This document shows positions 50,772-60,108 of a DNA stretch of 64,000 nt, in pieces; within the stretch, counting starts at the first letter, position 1; each line of letters begins with the position of its first letter. Below the pieces are notes generated by a model. That model had not been told where the DNA came from, made no database searches, and saw nothing but the letters and a program-made list of their open reading frames with translations. Source of the stretch: Variovorax sp. N23 (lineage in GTDB: Bacteria > Pseudomonadota > Gammaproteobacteria > Burkholderiales > Burkholderiaceae_C); assembly GCF_025486315.1 (NCBI RefSeq), contig NZ_JAOOPY010000017.1:62001-126000 (forward strand). Reading direction: 5' to 3'. The translations under genes were made by a program, and so were the position numbers.

Positions 50772-52049
50772 ATGGACATGGCCGTTGAAGCCGGCGTCAT
50801 CAGGCAGCATCTGATCGACCCGGAAATCTGCATTCGCTGCAACACCTGCGAGGCCACGTGCCCCGTGAACGCCATCACGCACGACGACAACAACTACGTC
50901 GTCCGGGCGGATGTCTGCAACGGCTGCATGGCCTGCATCTCGCCGTGCCCCACGGGTTCCATCGACAACTGGCGAACCCTGCCCGTGCAACGGGCCTACA
51001 CCATCGAGGAGCAGCTGGGCTGGGAGGAACTGCCGCCCGAGCTGAGCGCGGAGGAACTCGAGGCGGCGGGTGTGAAGGACGCTGACAGCGGCGTCGGCGA
51101 GAAGGCGCAGGCCGAGGTCGAGCCCCTCGTGACGCCCGGCGAGGCGCCGTTCATGTCGGCGAGCCACGGCGCCACGACGCCGCCATGGTCGGCTGCGCAC
51201 GCGTACACGAACCTCTATGCGCCCAAGCGGCCGGTGACCGCGACCGTGACCGGCAATTTCAACTGCACCGAGGCGGGCTTCGAGAGCGAGACACACCACG
51301 TCGTCCTGGATTTCGGTGCGATGCCCTACCCCGTGCTGGAGGGGCAGTCGATCGGCATCGTGCCGCCCGGCACCGACGCGCTCGGCAAGGCGCACCATCC
51401 GCGCCAATACTCGGTCGCCAGTCCGCGCAACGGCGAGCGCCCCGGGTACAACAACGTCTCGCTGACCGTCAAGCGCGTGACGCAGGACCACCAGGGCAAC
51501 GCCGTGCGGGGCATCGCCTCCAACTACGTCTGCGACCTGAAGGTCGGCGACACGGTGACGGTGGTGGGGCCGTTCGGCTCCACCTTCCTAATGCCGAACC
51601 ACCCGAAGTCGAACATCGTCATGATCTGCACGGGCACGGGCAGCGCGCCGATGCGCGCCATGACCGAGTGGCGTCGACGCCTGCGCAAGAGCGGCAAGTT
51701 CGACGGGGGGAAGCTGATGCTCTTCTTCGGCGCCCGTACTCAGCAGGAGCTGCCCTACTTCGGCCCGCTTCAGAGCTTGCCCAAGGACTTCATCGACATC
51801 AACCTGGCCTTCTCCCGCAAGCCGGGGCAGCCACGGCGCTATGTACAGGATGCCATGCGCGAGCGAGCAGCAGACCTCGCGTCGCTGCTCGGGGATGCCG
51901 ACACCCACTTCTATGTGTGCGGACTCAAGAGCATGGAGGAGGGCGTGCTGCTGGCGCTGCGAGACGTCGCGCAGGAAGCCGGGCTGCCCTGGGAGCCGCT
52001 CGCGGCCACGTTGAAGAAAGAGGGGCGTCTGCACCTCGAGACCTACTGA
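50772..52049 (+). CDS. boxA: Benzoyl-CoA epoxidase reductase component (BoxA)
   Basis: A 425-residue iron-sulfur flavoprotein. Two 4Fe-4S clusters are bound by C20/C23/C26/C30 (CIRCNTCEATCP) and C49/C52/C55/C59 (CNGCMACISPCP). A linker of about 90 residues leads to a ferredoxin-NADP reductase module, with HHPRQYSVAS for FAD and GTGSAPMRAMTEW for NADP. It supplies electrons to BoxB. AGGAGG-type sequence precedes the start. The 184-bp gap after boxB holds the repeat element. Confidence 0.96.
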   Translation: MDMAVEAGVIRQHLIDPEICIRCNTCEATCPVNAITHDDNNYVVRADVCNGCMACISPCPTGSIDNWRTLPVQRAYTIEEQLGWEELPPELSAEELEAAGVKDADSGVGEKAQAEVEPLVTPGEAPFMSASHGATTPPWSAAHAYTNLYAPKRPVTATVTGNFNCTEAGFESETHHVVLDFGAMPYPVLEGQSIGIVPPGTDALGKAHHPRQYSVASPRNGERPGYNNVSLTVKRVTQDHQGNAVRGIASNYVCDLKVGDTVTVVGPFGSTFLMPNHPKSNIVMICTGTGSAPMRAMTEWRRRLRKSGKFDGGKLMLFFGARTQQELPYFGPLQSLPKDFIDINLAFSRKPGQPRRYVQDAMRERAADLASLLGDADTHFYVCGLKSMEEGVLLALRDVAQEAGLPWEPLAATLKKEGRLHLETY

Positions 52050-52457
52050 CGAAACCGGGCGCGCAGGATTTCGAGTCCTCGAATCTCGCTAGAGTCGAGA
52101 ATTCTTGAGGACTCTTCCTGATGGTTGTGACCGTCAATTTCTTGAGCCGGACCCTGGCTCGAACCAATAGAGTTCGAAAAATGCCAGCGGAGCTCTCCCA
52201 ATGAAGAAGCGGGCACTTTCGTTGCAGGTGAGTCGCTCAAAGTTCAAAAACTCATCTGACTCTGCTTCGATCCGGCACCTGTTGACTCAATAGAGTTCAA
52301 AAAAGGTCCTGGCTGGAACGTTCCCCACCTGAGTGATGGGGGAGCATCCACAGCGTGCCCCTCGGCGGCGTGTCATCGGCCGCATAGATCAGGTCCGGCG
52401 GCCGCCGCCGGGCACCTGAGGGCGTCAAGCCGAGAAGGAGGCTGGCCAGGACCGTGC
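52050..52457. other. 408-bp non-coding stretch with a hairpin and short repeats
   Basis: No supported gene lies between boxA and the STAS gene. The stretch has lower GC than its surroundings. It holds a hairpin at 52073-52114 (arms GAGTCCTC-GAAT and ATTC-TT-GAGGACTC), 24 bp after the boxA stop and without a T-run. It also holds two copies of CAATAGAGTTCRAAAAA (52165-52181 and 52288-52304), a partial copy AGTTCAAAAA (52241-52250), and two copies of CCTGGCTSGAAC (52153 and 52308). A small RNA, a decayed mobile element or a regulator-binding array are possible. Confidence 0.5.
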
Positions 52458-52790
52458 TCACACCTGCGCGAGGCCTTCGTCGAGGGTCGCGGCAACTGCG
52501 AAGAGCGCCAGGAAGCCGCTCATGTCGAGGACCTCGCGCACCATGTCCCGGATGCCGACCAGCACCAGCTTGCCCTGTACGCCGCGCAACTTCTTGCCGG
52601 CCAGCAGCACCACGCGCAGGCCCGCCGAGCTCACGTACTCCAGTGCCGAGAGGTCGAAGACGAGGCGCTTCTTCCCCGAGGCCAGCTTCTCGAGCAGAAC
52701 CCGTTCCAACTCGGGCGCGCCGCTACTGTCGAGGCGGCCGCTCAGACGCAGGACAAGGATGTCGCCGCGATTTTCCTGTTCGATGTTCAT
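52458..52790 (-). CDS. STAS-domain anti-sigma factor antagonist
   Basis: A 110-residue single-domain STAS protein like SpoIIAA/RsbV. The conserved loop reads YVSSAGLRVVL, placing the likely phospho-acceptor at Ser55. In partner switching, an RsbW-type kinase phosphorylates this serine and a PP2C phosphatase removes the phosphate; only the unphosphorylated form binds the kinase. A matching kinase and phosphatase are encoded at 63001 and 58060. The ATG at 52790 starts at the family N-terminus; the longer frame to 52850 is not supported. Confidence 0.9.
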   Translation of the reverse strand: MNIEQENRGDILVLRLSGRLDSSGAPELERVLLEKLASGKKRLVFDLSALEYVSSAGLRVVLLAGKKLRGVQGKLVLVGIRDMVREVLDMSGFLALFAVAATLDEGLAQV

Positions 52791-52933
52791 GGATGGACGT
52801 TCACTTTGTTGGCTGAGGAAACGAAATGGAGCAGGTCTGCCGTGGTCCACCGGACGACACGGCGCATTGACCGGCGATAGGCTGGCCTTGAGAATTGCGG
52901 GCTACTCAAAACCACACGAGAGCAGACCGCGCA

Positions 52934-53359
52934 ATGGATATTCACATCCGCTCCTTCGTCCCGGACGACCACGCTGCAGCGCTGGCGCTCTGGCAGAGAA
53001 CCGAAGGAATGGGCCTGAACGAATCGGACGAAGCATCCGCAGTGTCGATGTTTCTTGCGCGCAATCCGGGCTGCAGTGCGGTCGCGGTCACGAACGATGG
53101 GCGGCTCGTCGGCGCGATGCTTTGCGGCCATGACGGACGGCGCGGCTCGCTGCACCACCTGGCCGTCGAACCGGGCTTCCGCCAGCACGGCGTCGGACGG
53201 CGGCTGGTCGAACACGGCCTCGCGCGGCTGGCTGCGGCGGGCATCGTCAAGTGCAACATCTTCGTTGTCCCGGACAACGCCGAAGGCACGGAGTTCTGGC
53301 TGCGCCGCGGCTGGTACCGCACGCCCTGGCTGAATTTGCAGACACGCCTGGGCACCTGA
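52934..53359 (+). CDS. GNAT-family N-acetyltransferase
   Basis: A 141-residue GNAT protein. The acetyl-CoA loop is in VEPGFRQHGVGRRLVEHG (motif A, R-x-x-G-x-G/A type), and the C-terminal strand has NAEGTEFWLRRGWY. Its length matches the single-domain YpeA-like group, whose substrates include protein and small-molecule amines. It is divergent from the STAS gene and convergent with the ABC_sub_bind-type gene. Substrate unknown. Confidence 0.87.
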   Translation: MDIHIRSFVPDDHAAALALWQRTEGMGLNESDEASAVSMFLARNPGCSAVAVTNDGRLVGAMLCGHDGRRGSLHHLAVEPGFRQHGVGRRLVEHGLARLAAAGIVKCNIFVVPDNAEGTEFWLRRGWYRTPWLNLQTRLGT

Positions 53360-53370
53360 TGCCATCGGCG

Positions 53371-54552
53371 TCACCTCGTCGCTGAGGTCGATGCCTCGCG
53401 CGCATCGGCCAGCCGCGGAATGTTGATCACCTCGGCCACGTTGAGCAGCAGCATCGGCGGATACAGCGCCAGTGCCTGCACCGTGCGCATGTTGATGAGC
53501 AGCGAGAAGCGCTGCAGCGGTGTGGCCGCCATGGTGGCGATGGGCTTCTTCTCGACCAGCACCTGAACGGCCTTCCAGCCCGCATAGCGGCCCACGTTGG
53601 TTCCGTTCGAGAAAAGGCCGAACATGCAGCCCGACTGCCGCACGATGCTCTCGGTGGCGCAGAAGGTCGGCAGCTTCTGCGCGATCGCCGCCTGCGTGAC
53701 GACGTCCCGATGCGTGAAGGCCAGGAAGGTGCTCGGACCGATGTAGAGGAAGTCTGCGCCGCGCTGCGCGATGTCGGCGACGAGCGATGGAAGCGCTGTC
53801 GGGTCGGGTGCGCCGCCAGGCTGCAGCGGAACGACCGCATCGACGATCTCGAAACCCTGCCTGCGCGCCAGCACGTCGAGCTGGTCGCGGATCTGCTGCG
53901 AGTTGGGTTCGGCCGGGTTGTGCAGGTAGCCCAGCCGCTTGAAGGGACGGTAGGCCTTGATCGCATTGAGCTGCACCTGCAGCGGTGCGACGTGGCCCAC
54001 GCCGGTGACGTTGCGCCCCGGCTTCTCGAGCGACGGCAGAAGGCCGACGCCCACCGCGTCGGTGACGGAGGTGAAGACGATCGGCAGATCGCGGATCGCA
54101 TCGTCGCCGGGCCGATCGTGACGGCCCGCCAGGGCGAGTGCCGTAGGGGTGCCCCAGACATAGACGAGGTCGGGATGCGCCGCACGCACCTGCTGGCGAA
54201 GCGCCGGCGCGTCCGATGCGCGATCGGTCGCACGGATGAGCACGTAGCGTGCCTCGACGCCGCTGCTCTGCAAGTAGGCCTTGAAGCCGGTCTCGATGCT
54301 CTGCTCGTCGCGCGGGATCACCATCGCGATGGTGACGGGACCGGTCCCACGCTGTGCCGTTCCGCCCGACGTATCGGCACGCGGTTGCGCTATGGCCTGC
54401 ATCGTCAGCGCGGAGACGACGATGGCCAAGAGCGGCACTCTCGACACGGTGGATCGAAGGCGTCGGAGGCCGTCGCACATGGCGACACGCGAAAATGAAA
54501 ACGGCACGAACAGGCTCCCGAAGGAATACGGACGACCGGATGCGCGCTTCAT
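53371..54552 (-). CDS. ABC-type periplasmic binding protein (ABC_sub_bind/TrpX-like)
   Basis: A 393-residue protein with a long N-terminal leader ending in a hydrophobic segment and a likely signal cleavage near residue 56 (after AIAQ). The rest has the type I binding fold of the uncharacterised ABC_sub_bind family (IVFTSVTDAVGVGLLPSL, GRNVTGVGH, GYLHNPAEPNSQ). No permease or ATPase gene adjoins it. Its start overlaps the stop of the sensor-MFS gene (ATGA), which implies joint function. An internal ATG at 54480 would give a standard signal peptide and is the main alternative. Perhaps it delivers a ligand to the sensor. Confidence 0.78.
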   Translation of the reverse strand: MKRASGRPYSFGSLFVPFSFSRVAMCDGLRRLRSTVSRVPLLAIVVSALTMQAIAQPRADTSGGTAQRGTGPVTIAMVIPRDEQSIETGFKAYLQSSGVEARYVLIRATDRASDAPALRQQVRAAHPDLVYVWGTPTALALAGRHDRPGDDAIRDLPIVFTSVTDAVGVGLLPSLEKPGRNVTGVGHVAPLQVQLNAIKAYRPFKRLGYLHNPAEPNSQQIRDQLDVLARRQGFEIVDAVVPLQPGGAPDPTALPSLVADIAQRGADFLYIGPSTFLAFTHRDVVTQAAIAQKLPTFCATESIVRQSGCMFGLFSNGTNVGRYAGWKAVQVLVEKKPIATMAATPLQRFSLLINMRTVQALALYPPMLLLNVAEVINIPRLADAREASTSATR

Positions 54553-57164
54553 GCGCTCACCGTCGAAGATGCGCGGGGCCTCAGACCCACCCACACGAGT
54601 CCGCCGGCGACCGCCAGCAGGATGCCCACCGCACTCACTGCGCCGGGCAGGCCGACCCAGAGCACCGCGAGCGCCGTGACGAAAGGCGCCGTGACGCTGC
54701 CTAGGCGCTCGATCAGCCGATACGCCACGAGCGCCTGCTCGGGCGAGGCGCTGCGGCTGTCTGCCGGCTTGCACTCGAACAACTCGGTGATCAGGGCGAT
54801 CTGCGAAGGCCCCTGCGTGGCCTGACCGGCACCGAGCAGCGCGCAGCACAGGGCCATGCCCAGCGCGCCGCCGACCAGTGGGACGGCCAGGCAGGCCAGC
54901 GCCGCGATGATCGCGCCCGCCACGATGAAGGTGCGACGCTCGCCGATCGCGTCGGACCAGTGCGCCATCACCGAGGCGGTCACGGCATAGCAGAGAAAGT
55001 ACAGCAGCAGCACGCGCCCAGCCACCGCCGGCGGCTCACCGATGTCGCGCATGTAGAGCGGCACCACGATCGACAGCACCGCGACGGCCACGAGGCGCGC
55101 CGGGATCGCAGCGCCCAGGATGATGAACATGGCGCGCGGTTCGCGGATCACCGCGGCGTAGCCGCGCCAGGCGCCCGCCCCGGCCGTGCGAGCCGACGCC
55201 GGCGAATGGATGAGCGGTAGCTTCAACCGCCACAGGGCCACGAACGCGAGCAGCATCGCGAGCGCGCAGGCCAGCATCCCCAGCGCGTCCCCGACCCGCC
55301 CGGCGACCATCCCGCCGAAGGGAGGCCCCACGATGCCCGCTGCCACGATTGCGCCGGCGACCTCGGTGAGCCCGCGCGCCCGCTGCGCCGGCGGGGTGAA
55401 GCGCATGACGGTGGTCTGTACCAGGATCAGCGCCAGGCCATAGGCCACGCCTCCGACGGCCCGCAGCGTCACCAGCAACCAGACCTGATGCACCCAGGCC
55501 GTGGACGCCAGCGCGCCAGCCCCCACAAGCACCGCCGCCATCAGCGTGAGGCGCAGGTCGAAGCGCCGCACCAGCCACGGGCCGAGCGGCTGGGCGGCTG
55601 CGAAGGTCGCCATGAAGGCCGTCACCGGAATCCCTGCCAGCATCTCGGGGGACCAGGCCGCGTGCCCCGTCTCCATCTCGCTGGCCAAGACTGTGAAGAA
55701 CGGCCGCAGCAGCTCCTCGGAGAGCGCCACCAGGAAGACCGCCAGGCGCAGCCGCGTCATCTGCACAGGCCACGCCTGCTCCGGTGTCAGCGCTCCATGC
55801 GGCGCAACCGTCGCCGCGATGCGCAGCGCCTCACGCGCGCGCTCCTGCGAACGGGCGACGGCCGTACTCTCTTCCCGCGCGAGCGCCCTCCCCCTGCGCC
55901 AGCGCAGCAGGCCGCTCAGCCGGTGCCACAGCCGCGCGATGCGGTAGTCGAGCAGCGGATGCAGCAACGAGCGACGCCAGAGCCCTCGCGTCAGTTCTCG
56001 CATGAGCACCGCCGAGATGATCAGGGCGAGCAGCAGGTCGACCAGCACGGCGCCCAGCGTGCGATCGACGTAGTCCCGTGGATAGCCCACGGCCACGCGC
56101 GCAACGCCGCCCGGCAGCCCGACCGACTCCGCCAGCCTGTCACCGCCCGATGCCATGTCGCGCCCCAGGTGTGCCAGTTCGCGGCCGTTGCCGTCGAAGA
56201 GGGACAGCTCGGACAGCTCGGGGGCGGCAGCGAGTTGTTCGTTGAACAGCGCCTCAACGCCATGCAGCGACTGCAAGGGCACGCCGAGTTGCAGCGAGCG
56301 CTCGACACGCGCCGCCATCGTGGTGGCGACGGCCTGCGCGTTGGCCTCGATCTGGGCGGTGACGAAGGGGCGCGAGGCTTCTCTTGCGATGCCGATCACG
56401 CTCAAGGGCGCGACCAGCAACCCGACCATCAACAGGGCGAGCATCCAGCGCCCGCCATGCGGCGCTTCCAGATCGGCATGTTGCAGGCTCCGCAGCGTCT
56501 GCCGGCTCGCACCGTAGAGAGCGACGAAGATCACCGCCCAGGTCAGCAGCACGAACGGCAACGACCGCAGGACGATGGCCCAGGTCGCGGCCCGCACCTG
56601 CGTGCGCACCGAGGTGGGATCGAGGACGGTCCAGACGGAAGCGGCCGGCACTCCCGCGGGATCGAGCACGGCCACGCCGGTCAGTACGTGTGCGGGCGTC
56701 TGGCGGACGGCTGGAGCGCGCAAGGCCGTCCCGTCGCGCTCCGAAGACCTGGCGGGCGCGGCGCGCAGCAGGGCCGTGTTCCAGCGCGGATCGATCAGGC
56801 TTCGAAGCGAAACGTCGCCCGACTCGGCGATGACCCGCCCCTCGGAAGACATGACGACGGCGAGGCGTACGGCCGGATCCTGCCGACCCATGTGCTGAAG
56901 CTGGACCGACAGAAAGCCCAGATCGTTGGCCGTCAGCCCCAGCCGCATGCCGTTCTCGCCATCCTCCGCGACCTGCCCGACCATGCGGCCGGTCCGATCC
57001 TGCGCGAGCGTCACGAGCACCTGTTCCATGCGCCACGCGATGAGCAGCAACGACAGGCCGAACAGCACCAGACAAAAGAGTGCCGAGAACGCCAGCGACT
57101 GGCGCCGCAAACGGTGATCAGGTCCGTCTTCGGCGCCGGCCAGGCTCCCTGCCGGCGCGCTCAC
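54549..57164 (-). CDS. Sensor-MFS fusion membrane protein
   Basis: An 871-residue protein with an unusual build. TM1 (about residues 23-44) and TM2 (193-216) frame a first extracytoplasmic sensor. TM3 (239-259) and TM4 (370-386) frame a second, with TTMAARVERSLQLGVPLQSL near its start. A basic linker (387-468) leads to a 12-helix MFS-like part (469-871). The GTG at 57164, preceded by AAGGTG, is preferred; the frame remains open to 57296 through an A/T-rich promoter. Within a partner-switching locus, it may be a transporter-derived receptor, or a transporter gated by its sensors. It is coupled to the binding-protein gene. Confidence 0.8.
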   Translation of the reverse strand: MSAPAGSLAGAEDGPDHRLRRQSLAFSALFCLVLFGLSLLLIAWRMEQVLVTLAQDRTGRMVGQVAEDGENGMRLGLTANDLGFLSVQLQHMGRQDPAVRLAVVMSSEGRVIAESGDVSLRSLIDPRWNTALLRAAPARSSERDGTALRAPAVRQTPAHVLTGVAVLDPAGVPAASVWTVLDPTSVRTQVRAATWAIVLRSLPFVLLTWAVIFVALYGASRQTLRSLQHADLEAPHGGRWMLALLMVGLLVAPLSVIGIAREASRPFVTAQIEANAQAVATTMAARVERSLQLGVPLQSLHGVEALFNEQLAAAPELSELSLFDGNGRELAHLGRDMASGGDRLAESVGLPGGVARVAVGYPRDYVDRTLGAVLVDLLLALIISAVLMRELTRGLWRRSLLHPLLDYRIARLWHRLSGLLRWRRGRALAREESTAVARSQERAREALRIAATVAPHGALTPEQAWPVQMTRLRLAVFLVALSEELLRPFFTVLASEMETGHAAWSPEMLAGIPVTAFMATFAAAQPLGPWLVRRFDLRLTLMAAVLVGAGALASTAWVHQVWLLVTLRAVGGVAYGLALILVQTTVMRFTPPAQRARGLTEVAGAIVAAGIVGPPFGGMVAGRVGDALGMLACALAMLLAFVALWRLKLPLIHSPASARTAGAGAWRGYAAVIREPRAMFIILGAAIPARLVAVAVLSIVVPLYMRDIGEPPAVAGRVLLLYFLCYAVTASVMAHWSDAIGERRTFIVAGAIIAALACLAVPLVGGALGMALCCALLGAGQATQGPSQIALITELFECKPADSRSASPEQALVAYRLIERLGSVTAPFVTALAVLWVGLPGAVSAVGILLAVAGGLVWVGLRPRASSTVSA

Positions 57165-57207
57165 GCCGCACCTTGCGATGGAGGGGGCTTTGCAGTACGG
57201 ATCGACA

Positions 57208-57236
57208 TTGGTAACATTTAAGAAACTATTTATAAC
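57208..57236 (+). promoter_or_regulatory. Sigma-70-type promoter in an A/T-rich gap
   Basis: TTGGTA (57208-57213), 17 bp, TATAAC (57231-57236; five of six). It would drive the acetyltransferase at 57317 with a leader of about 75 nt. The gap 57182-57260 is strikingly A/T-rich for this genome and also serves the divergent sensor-MFS gene. Confidence 0.6.
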
Positions 57237-57316
57237 AAAAGAAACAGTCACTTCCAGTCGTCCCCGCCGATATCCGACTGCCGCCCCACGACTCACCGCC
57301 CAGGAGTGTTGTTTCC

Positions 57317-58078
57317 TTGCCGCTGCTGCTTCCCCCGTTCACCCTGCACCGCAATGCGGACACGCGAGCCGACGCCCCGATGACCCGAGAGATGCGCGCC
57401 TTGCGCGTGCGTCTGCTCCGGGCGCAGGATCTGCCAAGCGTGGCCGCCCTGAGGCACGAGGTGCTCGCGACCCTGCAGCACCCCGATTGCTACGTGCGGG
57501 AGGCGGACGAGGCGTCCTTCATGCGCCTGCATCACCCGCCGCATGGCGAGACCATCGGCGTCTTTTCCGGCGATGTGATGGTGGCCTACGCGATGCTGGG
57601 GCTGCCCGAGGTCGGCCATCCCGACAACCTGGGTGCCGCCCTCGGCCTCAGCCCCGAAGGCCGCAAGGCCGTGGCGCACCTGTCGAGCTGCATGGTGCGT
57701 CCGGCATGGCGCGGCCTGGGGCTGCAGCGAACGCTGCTCGGTACGCGGTTGGCGCTCGCACGTTCGCGCGGGCGCCACCTGTGCGCGGCTGTCGTGTCGC
57801 TGCACAACCACTCGAGCCGCCACAACATGCTGCGTCGCGGCCTGCACGTCGCGGGCGTCGAGCTCGTGGACGGCCTGCGTCGGCAGATCACGCTCATCGA
57901 CCTCGATCACGGCCTGCAGGTGGATCAGGCCGATCAGGAGTTCGTCGACAGCGACGATTTCATCGGACAGCGCGATGCCGTGTCTCGCGGCTATGTGGGC
58001 GTGGGCGAGGTGCGCGGCCCTCAGCAGGTGCGCCTGCGCTTCGTCCGGCGCCTCGACCGTCAGGTCGTTCCCCTGTAG
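57317..58078 (+). CDS. GNAT-like N-acetyltransferase
   Basis: A 253-residue GNAT-fold protein. The acetyl-CoA-binding segment is SCMVRPAWRGLGLQRTLLG (residues about 121-139), and the later NHSSRHNMLRRGLHVAG stretch matches the GNAT C-terminal half. It starts with TTG, 10 nt after AGGAG; an ATG at 57380 (232 residues) is the alternative. It is divergent from the sensor-MFS gene, and its last 19 bp overlap the end of the convergent phosphatase gene. Its role in the locus is unknown. Confidence 0.78.
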   Translation: MPLLLPPFTLHRNADTRADAPMTREMRALRVRLLRAQDLPSVAALRHEVLATLQHPDCYVREADEASFMRLHHPPHGETIGVFSGDVMVAYAMLGLPEVGHPDNLGAALGLSPEGRKAVAHLSSCMVRPAWRGLGLQRTLLGTRLALARSRGRHLCAAVVSLHNHSSRHNMLRRGLHVAGVELVDGLRRQITLIDLDHGLQVDQADQEFVDSDDFIGQRDAVSRGYVGVGEVRGPQQVRLRFVRRLDRQVVPL

Positions 58079-60108
58079 GTCAGCGCGACGACGGTCACGT
58101 CGTCGGATTGCGCGACACCGTTCTCGAAGGCGTGGACGGCACGCACCACCGCTTGCGGCAGCTCCGGACCCGAGCCGACATGCTGCGCCGCCAGCGTCAG
58201 AAGCGCCTCCTCGCCCATCAGCGCGCCCTCGCGGTCGGTGGCCTCGGTAACGCCGTCGGTATACAGCAGCAGCGTCTCGCCCCGCGCGAGCACGGTGTTC
58301 CCCTCGATATAGGCCTGCCCTTCGAGCACCGCCAGTGCCATGTTCTGGCCGCGCGGGAAGAAGCTCGCCTGCCCGTCGCGGATGCGCGCTGGCGGGTTGT
58401 GTCCGGCATTGACATAGCTGAATCGGCCGGTGGGCAGGTGCAGCACGCCGTAGAACACAGTCACGAACATCATCTGCTCGTTGTCGGCGCACAGCTGGTC
58501 GTTGAGCGCGGCGATGGTCGCGCCGGGCGCGTGCAGGAACAGCGCGTTGCTCTTGAGCAGGGTGCGAGAGATCGCCATGAAGAAGGCCGCGGGCACGCCC
58601 TTGCCCGACACGTCGGCGACCACCACGGCCAGATGCTCGGCGTCGACCATGAAGTAGTCGTAGAAGTCGCCGCCGATTTCCTTGGCCGGAATCATGGTGG
58701 CGTGCACATCCACCTCCACCGCGTCCGGACGCGAGCGCGGCAGGATCGACAGCTGCATCTGGCGGGCGATCTCCAGCTCCTGTTGCAGGCTGGCGAACAG
58801 GGTCTGCGTGGCCATTGCGGCCTGCAGGTCGCGCAGCAGCTTCAGTAGCTGCGTCTGCTGGTTGGTGACCAGGCCGGACATGCGCCCGAGGATGCCGGCC
58901 AGATCGGCCAGTTGATTGGCCGACTCGGCGTCCGCGGGCAGTGGTTCCGCCACCTCGGCCCGGCTGTCGCCGAGGGCGGCGAGGATCTCCTCGCGCGAAC
59001 CCGGGTCCAGGCTGTCGGCCAGCGTGCGCAGCTGGTCCCGGATGAGCCGCTCTTGCTGGCGCCGGGTGCGCACCCGTTCGTCGCGCAGGGTCTGGAGGTT
59101 GAGAAGTTCCGCCCGGATGGCGAGGATGCCCCGTGCCATGTCGCCCGACTCGCCCTCGGCTTCGTCCTCGCCTTCGTCCGGCGCGGCGTCGGTGGAGCCG
59201 CGCGAGAGCGCCTGAAGCACGCCGACCCAACGCCCCAGCGGCTCCGTCACCTGCCGGAGGTAGAAGCCAACGCCGGCCGCCAGGGCGAGGACGGCGAGCG
59301 CGAGCGAGAGCGTCAGCGCGGTGTCGGTGCGCTGACGGTCGCGCACCGCATGCGCCACGTCCTGCTGCCAGACCAGCACGCCGGTCTCGCGGCCGTCCGG
59401 GTTGAGCAACGGTTGGCTCACGACCTGCCAGTCGCGCATGCCGACGCGCTCGATGGCGGCCCTTCGGGTACGGAGCGGCACGGCAATGCCGGCGTCCCGC
59501 AGCTGCCCCGCCGGCTCGCCCGCCACCTCGTGGCCGCGCATGTTCACCAGCGACACCGCACCGCCGAGACTCGCCGCGAGTTCCGGCAGGCGCTGCGCGA
59601 CATCCAGCCCCGCCGCCACCACGCCGCCCTCGAAGGGCCGAAGCGTGACCCATGCGTAGCGGCTCGCCTCCACCTGACTGAGGCCCTGGATCGCCGGGGT
59701 CGCCTGCACGTCCACCGCGCGGATCCATCCGACGAGCGCCAGCGGCGCGGGATCGAGGCCCGGTGCCGTGGTGGCCGCCAGCGCCGCGCGGCTGTCGTAC
59801 ACGTCCAGCCGCAGACCGGGCGCCTGCGCGGCGGCCGCCTCGAGCAGCCGCCCGAGCGCGAGCCGGTCGCGCTTACCCCATGCGCTGGCCCAGGCCGGGT
59901 CGGCGACCAACTTGCGAACGGTCGCATCCGTGGTGGCCAGACTGTCGGCCTGCACACGCTCCCAGGCGATCGACTGCGCCCGCAGCAGCAGTGCGTCGTA
60001 GCGCGACTGCTCTCGCGCATCGCGCCACCAGGTCACAACCCCGAAGGCTGCGCACAGGAGCAGCAATGCGCCCAGCGCGACGAGGCCGATCCTGCGCCTA
60101 AGTGCCAT
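58060..60108 (-). CDS. Membrane SpoIIE/PP2C-type serine phosphatase with a sensor domain
   Basis: A 682-residue protein. TM1 (about residues 7-27) and TM2 (262-282) frame an extracytoplasmic domain. A HAMP-like and coiled-coil segment (283-460) leads to a PP2C domain of the RsbU/SpoIIE type, with metal-binding Asp residues in GGDFYDYF (479-486), DVSGKG (about 498) and SDDVTVVAL at the end. It would dephosphorylate a STAS protein in answer to an outside signal. GGGGAGG precedes the start. The start overlaps the upstream sensor-MFS-like gene by 11 bp. Confidence 0.92.
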   Translation of the reverse strand: MALRRRIGLVALGALLLLCAAFGVVTWWRDAREQSRYDALLLRAQSIAWERVQADSLATTDATVRKLVADPAWASAWGKRDRLALGRLLEAAAAQAPGLRLDVYDSRAALAATTAPGLDPAPLALVGWIRAVDVQATPAIQGLSQVEASRYAWVTLRPFEGGVVAAGLDVAQRLPELAASLGGAVSLVNMRGHEVAGEPAGQLRDAGIAVPLRTRRAAIERVGMRDWQVVSQPLLNPDGRETGVLVWQQDVAHAVRDRQRTDTALTLSLALAVLALAAGVGFYLRQVTEPLGRWVGVLQALSRGSTDAAPDEGEDEAEGESGDMARGILAIRAELLNLQTLRDERVRTRRQQERLIRDQLRTLADSLDPGSREEILAALGDSRAEVAEPLPADAESANQLADLAGILGRMSGLVTNQQTQLLKLLRDLQAAMATQTLFASLQQELEIARQMQLSILPRSRPDAVEVDVHATMIPAKEIGGDFYDYFMVDAEHLAVVVADVSGKGVPAAFFMAISRTLLKSNALFLHAPGATIAALNDQLCADNEQMMFVTVFYGVLHLPTGRFSYVNAGHNPPARIRDGQASFFPRGQNMALAVLEGQAYIEGNTVLARGETLLLYTDGVTEATDREGALMGEEALLTLAAQHVGSGPELPQAVVRAVHAFENGVAQSDDVTVVALTYRGTT

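Noticed and set aside
52043..52240. A 65-codon minus-strand frame in the non-coding stretch after boxA
   Set aside because: It starts with TTG, has no ribosome-binding site, overlaps boxA and matches nothing that I recognise.
52165..52304. CRISPR-like reading of the repeated CAATAGAGTTC boxes
   Set aside because: There are only two full copies and one partial copy, spacing is uneven and long, and no cas gene is present.
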